Assembly: GCF_030159095.1 (NCBI RefSeq)
Contig: NZ_BRXS01000008.1
Location: 62,001-126,000, forward strand
Source: Roseisolibacter agri
GTDB taxonomy: Bacteria > Gemmatimonadota > Gemmatimonadetes > Gemmatimonadales > Gemmatimonadaceae
DNA length: 64,000 bases
Direction: 5' to 3'
The notes under the pieces are model-generated. The model was given only the letters and a program-made list of their open reading frames with translations, searched no databases and had not been told where the DNA came from. Shown here piece after piece: positions 1 through 7,195 of this stretch; position 1 is the first letter of the stretch; every line of letters starts with the position of its first letter. The position numbers and the translations under genes were made by a program.

Positions 1-558
1 CGCATCGTGATGCTGACGGGGGACAACGCCGGCGTTGGCAACGCGGTGGGGCAAGCGGTCGGCGTGGACGAGGTGCGCGCGAGCCTGCTGCCCGAGGACA
101 AGGTGACCGCGATCCGCGAGCTCGCGGCGACCGGGCGGGTGGCGATGGTCGGCGACGGCGTGAACGACGCGCCGGCGCTCGCCCACGCGACGGTCGGCAT
201 CGCCATGGGGGGGGCGGGGACCGCGGCGGCGCTCGAGACGGCGGACGTCGCGTTGATGGGCGACGATCTGGGTCGGCTGCCCTTCGCCATCGGCCTGTCG
301 CGGCGCGCGCGCGCCGTCATCAAGCAGAACCTGATCGTCTCGCTCGGCGTCATCGGGGTGTTGGCCGTCGCGACCGTCACGGGCGCTGCCGGCATCGGCG
401 CCGCGGTCGTGGTGCACGAAGGGAGTACCCTGGTCGTGATCGCGAACGCCCTGCGGCTCCTCGCCTTCAAGGGCCCGCGCTCGACGCCGGCGCGGGTGGC
501 CCAGGACACCGACGCGCGGGCGGGCCGCCCCCGGGGACCCAGGGAGGGCGGCGTATGA
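1..558 (+). CDS. Heavy-metal P-type ATPase, C-terminal part (cut by window edge)
   Basis: The frame is open from base 1, so the gene begins left of the window. The visible 185 residues hold the end of the ATPase phosphorylation/nucleotide region: TGDN at the start, then the hinge motif GDGVNDAPALA near residue 55, and the last two membrane helices. This pattern belongs to P1B ATPases, which export soft metals (Cu, Zn, Cd, Pb) across the inner membrane. The CPx motif that would indicate the metal is outside the window. The tail is Arg/Pro-rich. The stop overlaps the next start (ATGA), so it heads a tightly coupled gene chain. The family is certain; the metal is unknown. Confidence 0.93.
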   Translation, partial: RIVMLTGDNAGVGNAVGQAVGVDEVRASLLPEDKVTAIRELAATGRVAMVGDGVNDAPALAHATVGIAMGGAGTAAALETADVALMGDDLGRLPFAIGLSRRARAVIKQNLIVSLGVIGVLAVATVTGAAGIGAAVVVHEGSTLVVIANALRLLAFKGPRSTPARVAQDTDARAGRPRGPREGGV

Positions 559-818
559 GCGGGCACGAGGGAAGCCCGCCGCCTGCGGACACATCACGGG
601 TCCTGCTCCTGCCGCTGCGCGGGTTGGCCAGTGAGGGCATCGAGCCCGCGGTGCAGCGCGCGCTGGGGGAGACGCCAGGCGTCCTCGCCGTCGAGGTGCA
701 TGCCACCGAGATGCTCGTGCGCGTGACGTACGACGCGACCCGGACGGCGCCGGCGACGCTCCGTCGCCGTCTACGTGCGGTGCGTGGCTCCGGGCCGGGG
801 CCCGGCGGAGTCGCATGA
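555..818 (+). CDS. Small HMA-like (ferredoxin-fold) protein without CXXC
   Basis: An 87-residue protein that starts in the ATGA overlap with the ATPase. Its core (VLLLPLRGL, then GIEPAVQRAL, PGVLAVEVHATEMLVRVTYD and a second helix) follows the beta-alpha-beta-beta-alpha-beta order of heavy-metal-associated domains, but the metal-binding CXXC loop is absent. I infer a degenerate HMA domain that may act as a regulatory or partner domain for the upstream ATPase. Its stop overlaps the next start, again ATGA. Function is not proven; a distinct small ferredoxin-fold protein is possible. Confidence 0.7.
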   Translation: MSGHEGSPPPADTSRVLLLPLRGLASEGIEPAVQRALGETPGVLAVEVHATEMLVRVTYDATRTAPATLRRRLRAVRGSGPGPGGVA

Positions 819-1468
819 CGCGCGGCGGACACGGCCGGCGGCGGCTCACAGGCACGGGCGGGGGGCATACCCGCGTGCTCACCCCGGTGCGCACGACCGT
901 CAGCAGGGTGCTGCTGACGGCGGCGCTGGCGCTCGCCTGCGCACCGCGGCGCGCGGTGACGTCGGATCGCACAGAACTCGGGACACCGGCGCTGGCCAGG
1001 CCTCGCGCACTGCCCCGCACGCAGCCGAGCGAGTTCGACCCGGTGGGCCTACTGCTGGAGCTCAAGGGCGAACTCGGATTGACGGCGGAGCAGGTCGGCG
1101 AGCTCCGGTCGCTCCGCGCCGCACTCCGGGAGGCCAACCGGTCGGTGCTCGCCCAGCTGGACTCCGCGGATGCCGCGATGCGTGGCCGGTTGCGGGGATG
1201 GCTCGGCCGCGCCCGGGGAGAGGAGCTGCCGGTCCGCCGGACCCGTTGGACGCCGAAGGTCGGGCCCCCGCAGTACGCGACCCTCGTCGCGCTACTCGAA
1301 CACGCGCGCGGCAATGCGCGGAGCACGTTGGAGGCGGCGGCGGCGTTGCTCGACGACGAGCAGCGTGCCACGCTGGAGCAGCTCGCGCGCCGGGATGCAC
1401 GCCTCGCCGTGCTCACCCGATTCCAGGTCGACGCGCGGGATGCGCGCCAGGCGCAGAGGGTGCCGTGA
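815..1468 (+). CDS. LTXXQ (Spy/CpxP-like) lipoprotein
   Basis: A 217-residue protein. After a basic leader there is a hydrophobic stretch ending in a lipobox-like LALAC near residue 42, so a membrane-anchored periplasmic lipoprotein is likely. Two copies of the LTXXQ-type motif are visible (GLTAEQVGELRSLRAALRE and LLDDEQRATLEQL), separated by an alpha-helical, Arg-rich middle. This is the signature of Spy/CpxP and metal-response (CnrX/ZraP-like) periplasmic proteins. The start overlaps the preceding stop (ATGA) and the gene's own stop overlaps the next start (GTGA), so it is co-translated in the metal ATPase chain. A broken relative lies at 13829-14308. Confidence 0.8.
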   Translation: MTRGGHGRRRLTGTGGGHTRVLTPVRTTVSRVLLTAALALACAPRRAVTSDRTELGTPALARPRALPRTQPSEFDPVGLLLELKGELGLTAEQVGELRSLRAALREANRSVLAQLDSADAAMRGRLRGWLGRARGEELPVRRTRWTPKVGPPQYATLVALLEHARGNARSTLEAAAALLDDEQRATLEQLARRDARLAVLTRFQVDARDARQAQRVP

Positions 1469-2691
1469 GACGCGCGGTGGAGGCGGGGCTGGGCTGTGGG
1501 CCGGGCGTCACGGATCGGGGCGCCGAACCGAACGGCGTGCCACCGTGTCAGTGGCCTGGCGCGGTCGCCGTGCGACCACGTGCGCCGCGCCGCGTCCCGC
1601 TGCGTGCTGCGGTGGCCGACCTCGCGAGGCTCGCGAGGCGGGCGCGCGGGGGCCGTGCGCTGGCGCTCGCACGGTCGATGGTGGGCGCACTCGGCGTCGT
1701 GGCCTGTGCCGCCGATCCTGGGTACGGCGGTCGCTCGACGAAGCAGTGGATCGCGCAGCTCGCGGATCCGACGACGAGCGCCCGCCTCGAGGCGACGACG
1801 GCGCTCGGACGGGTGCTCGCGGTCTATCCGCAGTCGGCGCCGGCCGTGGCGGCGCTTGTCGGCGCGCTGGCGGATACGAGTGACGATGTGCGCGTGAGCG
1901 CCGCACGCGAGTTGGCCACGGAGGGTGTACGCGCGCCCGACGCCGTACCGGGCCTCGCGCGGGCGATGGCCGACTCCGAGCACGCCTGGGTCCGGGAGCA
2001 AGTCGCGGGTGTGCTCGGTACGGTGCTCGACCAGAGCCTTCCCCCCGACGCGCGGGCCGCGACGGGGTGGCCCACGCGCGAGGATCGCCCGCGTGTCGAC
2101 GCAGCGGTGCTGGCAGTCGGGGTCGATGCCCTGATCCGCGGGCTGGGCGACCCACACGGCGAGGTGCGGACCGAAGCGGCGACCGCCCTCCGACGGCTTG
2201 GGCCACGTGCGGCCCGCGTGGCGCCCCAGGTGATCCCGGCGTGGCGCGATCTCGCGGGGGCCGCGCAGCCCGGCCTGCGGGTGCTCGCGTTTGACGGACT
2301 GACGGCCGGAGGGGCGCCGGCGGCACTGGTGCTTCCGCTCGCGGACGCCGCCATCAGGCGGGACACGGCCGCCGTGGTGCGGACGGCGGCCATCCATGCG
2401 GTGGCGCCTCTCGGCGCGGCGGCGACGGCGGCCGTGCCAACCCTCAGGATCGCGTTGCGCGATCCCGATGCCGGCGTGCGCTTGGCGGCCGCCGTCGCCC
2501 TCGGGAAGATCGGCCCGGGGGCTGCCGTGTCGGACCTGCGTGCTGCCCTGACGGACGCGGACGCCCGGGTGCGCGTCGAAGCGGCGCACACGCTCGATGC
2601 GTTCCATCGACGCGGGGGGCAGGATGCGCCGCCGGCTGAGCCGACCCCGCTTCAGAAGTGCGCGGGGCGCCTCGGCACCCCGGGCTGCTGA
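1465..2691 (+). CDS. HEAT-repeat lipoprotein (copy 1)
   Basis: A GTG start at 1465 overlaps the upstream stop (GTGA) and gives 408 residues, exactly the length of the related gene at 12601, which supports the choice. An internal ATG at 1678 would give a short lipoprotein form with VVACAADPGYGG as lipobox region. The rest is a chain of HEAT/PBS-lyase-like helical repeats (for example DDVRVSAARELA, GEVRTEAATALRRLG, AGVRLAAAVALGKIG, ARVRVEAAHTLDAF). Both copies share DPGY.GR, WIAQLA, LADTSD and a tail HRRGGQD ending in PGC. Such repeats make protein-binding scaffolds; the partner is unknown. Copy 1 follows an LTXXQ gene; copy 2 precedes a decayed one. Confidence 0.85.
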   Translation: MRRAVEAGLGCGPGVTDRGAEPNGVPPCQWPGAVAVRPRAPRRVPLRAAVADLARLARRARGGRALALARSMVGALGVVACAADPGYGGRSTKQWIAQLADPTTSARLEATTALGRVLAVYPQSAPAVAALVGALADTSDDVRVSAARELATEGVRAPDAVPGLARAMADSEHAWVREQVAGVLGTVLDQSLPPDARAATGWPTREDRPRVDAAVLAVGVDALIRGLGDPHGEVRTEAATALRRLGPRAARVAPQVIPAWRDLAGAAQPGLRVLAFDGLTAGGAPAALVLPLADAAIRRDTAAVVRTAAIHAVAPLGAAATAAVPTLRIALRDPDAGVRLAAAVALGKIGPGAAVSDLRAALTDADARVRVEAAHTLDAFHRRGGQDAPPAEPTPLQKCAGRLGTPGC

Positions 2692-2836
2692 GGCGCGGCG
2701 ACCCACGCGCCTGCGGCCGTTGCCCGCAGGGAACGCTCAGGCCCCAGGTGGAGGCGGCGCACCTCGAGTGACGGGGGATCCTACCGCGGATTGCGTGACC
2801 TGCCGCGCCCACGGAGTCGGTACTGCGGGGGCCGTG

Positions 2837-2866
2837 TTGACGTCCTCCCCGGCCTGTAGGCCGGGG
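2837..2866 (-). mobile_element. Right-end hairpin of an IS200/IS605-type element (relic)
   Basis: Read on the minus strand this is a 9-bp stem (CCCCGGCCT/AGGCCGGGG, 2-nt loop) followed by GGACGTCAAC, the classic IS605-type right end ending in TCAA. The 53641-53676 end has the same layout. The expected tnpB body should lie at higher coordinates, but 2875-3200 shows no recognisable TnpB motifs in any frame, so the element is a decayed relic. Confidence 0.65.
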
Positions 2867-3200
2867 CTTCCCGCGCACCTCGGATGAGGCGCGCGGCGTA
2901 CGCGGCCAGGTGCTGTGCCGAGGCTTGCCGGGACCGCAGGCGACGGTACTGCCGCCGCCCGTGTGCGATGATGTCACGTGCGTTGGCCAGGTCGAGGACG
3001 CCCTGGTCTTTCAGGCGCTCGTCGCGCAGTCCGCCGCTGAGGCGCCCCACGCGGCCATGGTCAACCGGCGTACGTCGACGCCTGCCAGGTCGGACGGAGC
3101 CGAGGGCGAGAGGGTGTGCTCGCGCCCGCTCCGGAACGCGCGGCTGGAGAACGCCGAGCCGTGATCGCTGCCTCGAGCGCGCCGAGTGCACGGTCGGCAT

Positions 3201-3249
3201 GCTCATGGCCCGACGGGGGCGCCCGGGGCGCCCCCGTCGGGCCATGAGC
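3201..3249. repeat. Perfect 23-bp inverted repeat with 3-nt loop
   Basis: The arms 3201-3223 and 3227-3249 are exactly complementary (GCTCATGGCCCGACGGGGGC and onward). It would form a very stable hairpin in RNA or single-stranded DNA. There is no T-run, and no confident gene ends next to it. Confidence 0.85.
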
Positions 3250-3380
3250 GCACTGTCCAGATGGGTGCATGCCGTCGCGCACCTGGGCGATCTGCACCGC
3301 CTGCAGGTGCCGGCGAATCCGACGGGACCTGCGGCTCCTCTCCGCTCGAGCGCGCGGCGGCCGTCCGAGGCTAGAGCCGG

Positions 3381-3414
3381 CTGGCAGGGCGCCGCCGCGG
3401 CGGCGCCCTGCCAG
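3381..3414. terminator. 17+17 bp perfect palindrome after the His-rich gene
   Basis: Bases 3381-3414 are a complete palindrome (CTGGCAGGGCGCCGCCG and its complement). It begins 8 bases past the stop codon of the minus-strand His-rich gene, the place for a terminator or an mRNA-stabilising hairpin. No U-tract follows, so termination strength is uncertain. Confidence 0.55.
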
Positions 3415-3421
3415 CACGCTT

Positions 3422-3700
3422 TCACGACTTCCGCCGCGCGTTGGTGTCGCGGTGACCGTGCTGGTCGGCGTCGCCCGGCGTGTGCCCGGGGTGGTCGTGA
3501 TGCGTGCCTGGCTGGCCACTCGTTCCCGTGTCCCGGTGCCCGTGCTGGTCCACATCACCGGCCTTATGACCCGGGTGGTCGTGATGCTGGCCGGGGACCG
3601 ACTGCCCCGCGCCGTCCTTGTGCCCGTGCTGATCGACGTCGCCCGGGGTGTGGCCCGGGTGGTCGTGGTGCTGATGCTGGCCGCTCTTCTGGTGTGCCAT
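3422..3700 (-). CDS. His-rich triple-repeat protein, likely metal-binding
   Basis: A 92-residue cytoplasmic-looking protein with 20 histidines and no signal peptide. Almost all of it is three copies of a unit of about 28 residues whose core reads HHDHPGHTPGDVDQHGHKD, with only conservative changes between copies (TP/KA/TP, DV/DV/DA, K/R/R). The ATG at 3700 is preceded by a good ribosome site (GAGGGAC) 7 bases upstream, and the perfect palindrome at 3381 follows the stop. I do not recognise the family. The density of His and Asp in a fixed pattern strongly suggests binding or buffering of Ni, Zn, Cu or Co. The metal-related neighbours (ATPase and LTXXQ to the left, CDF exporter to the right) fit this. 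Experimental role unknown. Confidence 0.78.
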   Translation of the reverse strand: MAHQKSGQHQHHDHPGHTPGDVDQHGHKDGAGQSVPGQHHDHPGHKAGDVDQHGHRDTGTSGQPGTHHDHPGHTPGDADQHGHRDTNARRKS

Positions 3701-4152
3701 CGTGATGTCCCTCGCCAGTGGGGGGGGCCGTGCGCTGGCTAGATGCCTCCTGTCACACAGCGCGACTGGAGCACGCACGACGAAACGCGCGCCGGGCCAC
3801 CTCATTGTACGGCCCGCGCGACCGCGACCGACGCCCCGTGGGGAACCCCGTGGGGAACCCCGTGGGGAACCCCGTGGGGAACCCCGTGGGCGCCTGGTGC
3901 CGCTCTGTGCGGGACCGTGCACGACGGATGCCGACACCCGTCCAGATCGCCCCTGGTCACTGTACCGAGTCGAACCGGGACGCCCGGCATACCACCGAGC
4001 GGGCGACAGCCGGGCTCCGTACGTCGCGCCCGGAGGCGCGCACGAATCACGCACGGAACATGCTCCATGTCAGCATGCACTGACCTGGGGCACTGGGCTG
4101 GCGCCGCACACGCCGGCGTTCGGCAACCACGCAGCGACTCGTCGGAGATCCC
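3701..4152. other. Intergenic region between divergent genes
   Basis: This region separates the His-rich gene (minus) from the gene at 4153 (plus). Long open frames crossing it are compositional artefacts. It contains the 12-bp tandem array at 3834-3890; nothing else recognisable. Confidence 0.5.
3834..3890. repeat. Tandem array, 12-bp unit x4.75
   Basis: Unit CCCCGTGGGGAA repeated four times exactly plus a partial fifth. Each unit contains an inverted repeat (CCCC...GGGG), so it can fold. It lies in the divergent intergenic region. Confidence 0.95.
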
Positions 4153-4809
4153 GTGAGGCCCAGCAACCCAGACGACACCGACTCGACGTTCGTCCGACGC
4201 TACGCCGAGGACCCTCAGGCGATCTCGGGGGAAGAAGCCGTGCGCCGCCACCAGCAGGTGGCCGCCCAGCTCCCGCCCGCGGACTCTCAGGAAGCCGCGG
4301 AGACGGCGCTCGCCCGCCTCTCGCCGCAGGAGCGCGTCGCGCTCGGGCGCTACCTGCTGACGCAGGCCCCGGCCGCCGGCGGCACCGGGTTCCCCGACGT
4401 CAACGGCGACGGCATCGACGACCGGCTGCAGGACCGGCGGTACCTGGCGGGCGTGGCTGCGCAGGCGCAGCAGCAACCGGGGCTCCTCGACCGGCTCCTC
4501 GACCCGCTCCTCGGCGGGATGGGGCTGGCGCCTCCGGCACCTGGTCCGGCCGGAGACCCGCCGCCGGGCGGAGCACCGGGCGGAGCACCGGGCGGAGCAC
4601 CGGGCGGGGCACCGGGCGCGCCCGCCGGGCCGTTCGGCGGATCACTGGGCGGCACGCTGGGCAAGGTCGCCCGCGGCGGCATCGCCGCCGCGGGGCTCGC
4701 GCGCCTGCTCCGCGGCGGACAGGGGCACGGCGGGGGCGGACTGTTCGGCGGCGGGGTCGGGGGCGGTGGGCACCACGGCGGCGGTCATCATGCTGGGGGG
4801 CACCACTGA
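4153..4809 (+). CDS. Hypothetical protein with Ca-loop-like motif and Gly/His-rich tail
   Basis: 218 residues from a GTG preceded by GGAGATCCC. The N-terminal half is helical and charged (FVRRYAEDP, EEAVRRHQQVAAQLP, ARLSPQERVALGRYLL). Around residue 80 a DVNGDGIDDR segment resembles a dockerin/EF-hand calcium loop. The middle is a low-complexity GGAP repeat, encoded by a 12-bp tandem array (4564-4618), and the C-terminus is almost only Gly and His (HHGGGHHAGGHH). No signal peptide is clear. I do not recognise a named family. The His tail again suggests metal binding, as in the neighbour at 3422. It ends 100 bases before the MgtC gene and may share its transcript. Confidence 0.72.
   Translation: MRPSNPDDTDSTFVRRYAEDPQAISGEEAVRRHQQVAAQLPPADSQEAAETALARLSPQERVALGRYLLTQAPAAGGTGFPDVNGDGIDDRLQDRRYLAGVAAQAQQQPGLLDRLLDPLLGGMGLAPPAPGPAGDPPPGGAPGGAPGGAPGGAPGAPAGPFGGSLGGTLGKVARGGIAAAGLARLLRGGQGHGGGGLFGGGVGGGGHHGGGHHAGGHH
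4564..4618 (+). repeat. Tandem array, 12-bp unit inside CDS 4153
   Basis: Unit CCGGGCGGAGCA, three exact copies, a fourth with one change and a partial fifth. It encodes a GGAP linker and keeps frame. Confidence 0.9.
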
Positions 4810-4909
4810 ACCGCCCCGAGTTCCACCTCCGTCCCCACGCGCCGTTCCTGCCGCGCGCGGCCGGGCGACGCCGGCCGCACGGGGGGTGGCTCCCGAGCGC
4901 GCTGCGGCC

Positions 4910-5383
4910 GTGACCCCCTGGCCCGAGGTGCTAGGCCACCTCCGCGACCTCCTCGTGGCGTACGCCCTCGTCCTGCCCGTCGGCTGGCACCAGGAGCGGG
5001 AGGAGCGGAGCGCGGGGCTGCGCACCTTCCCGCTCGTCGCCGTGGCGAGCTGCGGCTTCGTGCTCGTGGCCATCGCGGTGCTCGGCCTCCGCTCGTCCGG
5101 GCAGGCCCGCATCCTCGAGGGGCTCATCACCGGCATCGGCTTCATCGGCGGCGGGGCGATCCTGAAGGGCGGGAATCAGGTGCGCGGCACGGCCACCGCG
5201 GCGAGCCTGTGGACCACGGGCGTGGTGGGCGGAGCCGTCGGCTACGGCCTGTACGACATCGCGGCCATCCTCGCCCTGGTCAACTTCCTGACGCTCCGCG
5301 TGCTCGGCCCGCTGAAGCAGGAAGGGCCGCCGTCTCCCCCGCCCGCCGGGCGGCGGGTCGGCGACACCGGCGACCGAGTGTAG
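4910..5383 (+). CDS. MgtC/SapB-family membrane protein
   Basis: From the GTG at 4910 the product is 157 residues (VTPWPEVLGHLRDLL...), the normal MgtC length. Longer frames upstream are Pro/Arg-rich and look non-coding; GTG 4886 is an alternative. The family hallmarks are present: RSAGLRTFPLVAVASCG in the first part and RILEGLITGIGFIGGGAILK followed by VRGTATAASLWTTGVVGGAVGYG, with about four membrane helices. MgtC proteins act at the inner membrane in Mg limitation and membrane-potential or F-ATPase modulation. Substrate transport has not been established for the family. The C-terminal soluble domain of long MgtC proteins is missing, as in SapB forms. Confidence 0.87.
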   Translation: MTPWPEVLGHLRDLLVAYALVLPVGWHQEREERSAGLRTFPLVAVASCGFVLVAIAVLGLRSSGQARILEGLITGIGFIGGGAILKGGNQVRGTATAASLWTTGVVGGAVGYGLYDIAAILALVNFLTLRVLGPLKQEGPPSPPPAGRRVGDTGDRV

Positions 5384-5469
5384 TCCGGCACAGCGCCGGC
5401 GAGGTCCGCCCGGGTCCTGCCCGACCAGGGTGCGTGAGCCGCCCCCGGCGCCTCGGGGGTCGGCCGGGT

Positions 5470-5838
5470 GAGGTGCGCGGCGATGGCGGACGACCCGGAC
5501 CACGTAGACCACGTAGTAGACCACGTACGCCACGACTACCGCGCCGACCACGACCCGGGTGCCGGGCCGAGCACGACGCGCACCCGCGCTTCGTTCGCGC
5601 CCAGCAGCCGGCCGGCGTACGCGAGCGCCGCCGTCCACGCCATGGTGCTGGCTGCGGAGTACAGCAGGAACGGCGCGAGCGGCATGCGGACCAACCCTGC
5701 CGGCACCAACGCGACCGTGCGCAGCGCCGGAATGAGCCGGCAGACGCCCACGGCGGCGTGCCCGTGACGGTCGAGCCAGGCCACCGTGCGGTCGATGTCC
5801 TCGCCGGAGAGCACGAACCAATGGCTACGGCGGTCCAT
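5470..5838 (-). pseudogene. DedA/SNARE-associated membrane protein remnant
   Basis: The frame from 5838 reads DIDRTVAWLDRHGHAAVG, then CRLIPALRTVALVPAGLVRM and FLLYSAASTMAWTAALAYAGRLLG, which is the central and C-terminal part of DedA proteins. The N-terminal half is missing. The frame then stops at 5536, while the expected last membrane helix (VVVGAVVVAYVVYYVVYVV) continues in another frame. The gene therefore carries at least one frameshift and a 5-prime truncation. DedA proteins are inner-membrane lipid-carrier flippases or scramblases; this copy is unlikely to work. Confidence 0.75.
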
Positions 5839-5956
5839 CCAGGCGCGTACCCGCCGCCCCCCGCCGCCGCCGGCCGACGACGCACCACCCCACGGCGCCC
5901 ATTCCGATGGCTGAGGCGGCCGGTCAGTGGCCGGTCACCGAACGGTCAGCGGCCGG

Positions 5957-6853
5957 TCACAGGTGGGTCTCGCCCGTCTCCCATTCCGGCGGCTCGACCT
6001 GCACGGTGAGGTGGGCGATTTTGTGGCCGCTCGTGACGCCGGCTTGGATCGCCGCAAGCACCGCCCCGTACGCCGCCCCGTCGGCGGCGACCACGTGCAC
6101 GCTGAGCGCGTTGGTGCCCGAGGTGAGGGACCACACGTGTAGATCGTGCACGCCGACGACATCCGGCACCGCGGCGATGGTCGCGCGTACGGCGGCGAGG
6201 TCGACGTCGGCCGGCGTCCCCTCGAGCAGTACGCCCACCGCCTCGTGTAGGAGCTTCCACGTGCGGGGCAGGATGAACAGCCCGATCCCCGCCGAGATGA
6301 TGGGGTCGGCGTAGTACCATCCAGTCGTGAGCATGATCACGCCGGCGACCATCACGCCGACCGAGGTGATCATGTCGGACAGCACCTCGAAGTACGCCCC
6401 CTTCATGTTGAGGCTCTCGGCCGAGCTGCCCCGGAGGAGGAACATGCCGGCGAGGTTCACGACGAGGCCGATGCCGGCCACGACCAGCATCCCGCCGCTC
6501 GCGACCTCCGGCGGGTTCCGGAACCGCTGGTAGGCCTCGTACAGGATGTAGAGTGAGATGACGATCAGGACGACGGCGTTGGTGAGCGCCGCGAGGATCT
6601 CGATGCGGTAGTAGCCGAACGTGCGCTGCGGCGTCGCCGGGCGCTCAGCCAGGCGGATCGCGATGAGCGCGAGCACGAGTCCGCCGACGTCGGTGAGCAT
6701 GTGTCCGGCGTCGGCGAGCAGGGCGAGGCTCTTCGTTACGATGCCGCCGACGACCTCGGCGATGAGGTACACCGACGTGAACCCGACGACGAGCTGCAGC
6801 CGGCGCTTGTTGCGGCCGGCGGCGGTGGGGGCCTGGCCGTGCGCAGTGCTCAT
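5957..6853 (-). CDS. Cation diffusion facilitator (CzcD/ZitB-like) metal exporter
   Basis: 298 residues from ATG 6853, preceded by AGGAG at the right distance. Six membrane helices and a C-terminal cytoplasmic domain are visible. The first metal site LLADAGHMLTD (DxxxH...D type) is intact. In the second membrane site the usual HxxxD appears as EVLSD, a His-to-Glu change that could alter metal preference. The C-terminal part (LLEGTPADVDLAAVRATIAA, GVHDLHVWSL) is the ferredoxin-like dimer domain. CDF proteins exchange cytoplasmic Zn, Cd or Co for protons. It is divergent from the GH1 gene. The family call is very secure; the metal is not. Confidence 0.95.
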   Translation of the reverse strand: MSTAHGQAPTAAGRNKRRLQLVVGFTSVYLIAEVVGGIVTKSLALLADAGHMLTDVGGLVLALIAIRLAERPATPQRTFGYYRIEILAALTNAVVLIVISLYILYEAYQRFRNPPEVASGGMLVVAGIGLVVNLAGMFLLRGSSAESLNMKGAYFEVLSDMITSVGVMVAGVIMLTTGWYYADPIISAGIGLFILPRTWKLLHEAVGVLLEGTPADVDLAAVRATIAAVPDVVGVHDLHVWSLTSGTNALSVHVVAADGAAYGAVLAAIQAGVTSGHKIAHLTVQVEPPEWETGETHL

Positions 6854-7195
6854 ACCGTGCTCCTGTCTGTACGTCCTGGCGTCACGAGGGTGGACGGCTG
6901 CCGCCAGGACGCTGCCGCGTCGCCTGACGTCTGTATCGCCCGCTGGGTCCGTCGCACGGCGCCTTGCACAACGCTCGCCACGCGGGCGGTGGTGGGGCTC
7001 GTCGGGCGGGCATGGCAGCGGGAGGGCACCAGGAGGGCAGCAGCACGGCAGCCGGGTCTGGCGCGGGACACGCGCGACCGCCCCGCCGGGCCGCCTGGAC
7101 CGCTTCGTGCCCCCAGCGACCGGTCCACCTGCGCTCGCCCTCCTCGCGCCCCGCGCCGCCGGCCCACCCGCCACCACCAGACGCCCGATCCGACG
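6854..7195. other. Divergent intergenic region
   Basis: It separates the CDF gene from the GH1-like gene and must hold both promoters. I see no clear operator, hairpin or small gene in it. Confidence 0.5.

Larger units (their letters stand above)
2867..3421. other. Non-coding stretch with two perfect hairpins
   Basis: No frame here shows a recognisable protein. The stretch holds the body side of the decayed IS605-type element and two long inverted repeats, listed separately. The open frames on both strands are Arg/Pro/Ala-rich products of GC-rich DNA. Confidence 0.5.

Noticed and set aside
2781-3425. Minus-strand ORF of 214 codons over the IS605-type relic
   Set aside because: It crosses the two perfect palindromes, contains no TnpB, TnpA or other motif, and is very Arg-rich. 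It is a product of GC-rich DNA.
3702-4913. 403-codon plus-strand ORF
   Set aside because: It covers the intergenic array and runs out of frame through the better-supported gene at 4153. Composition is Arg/Pro/Ala only.
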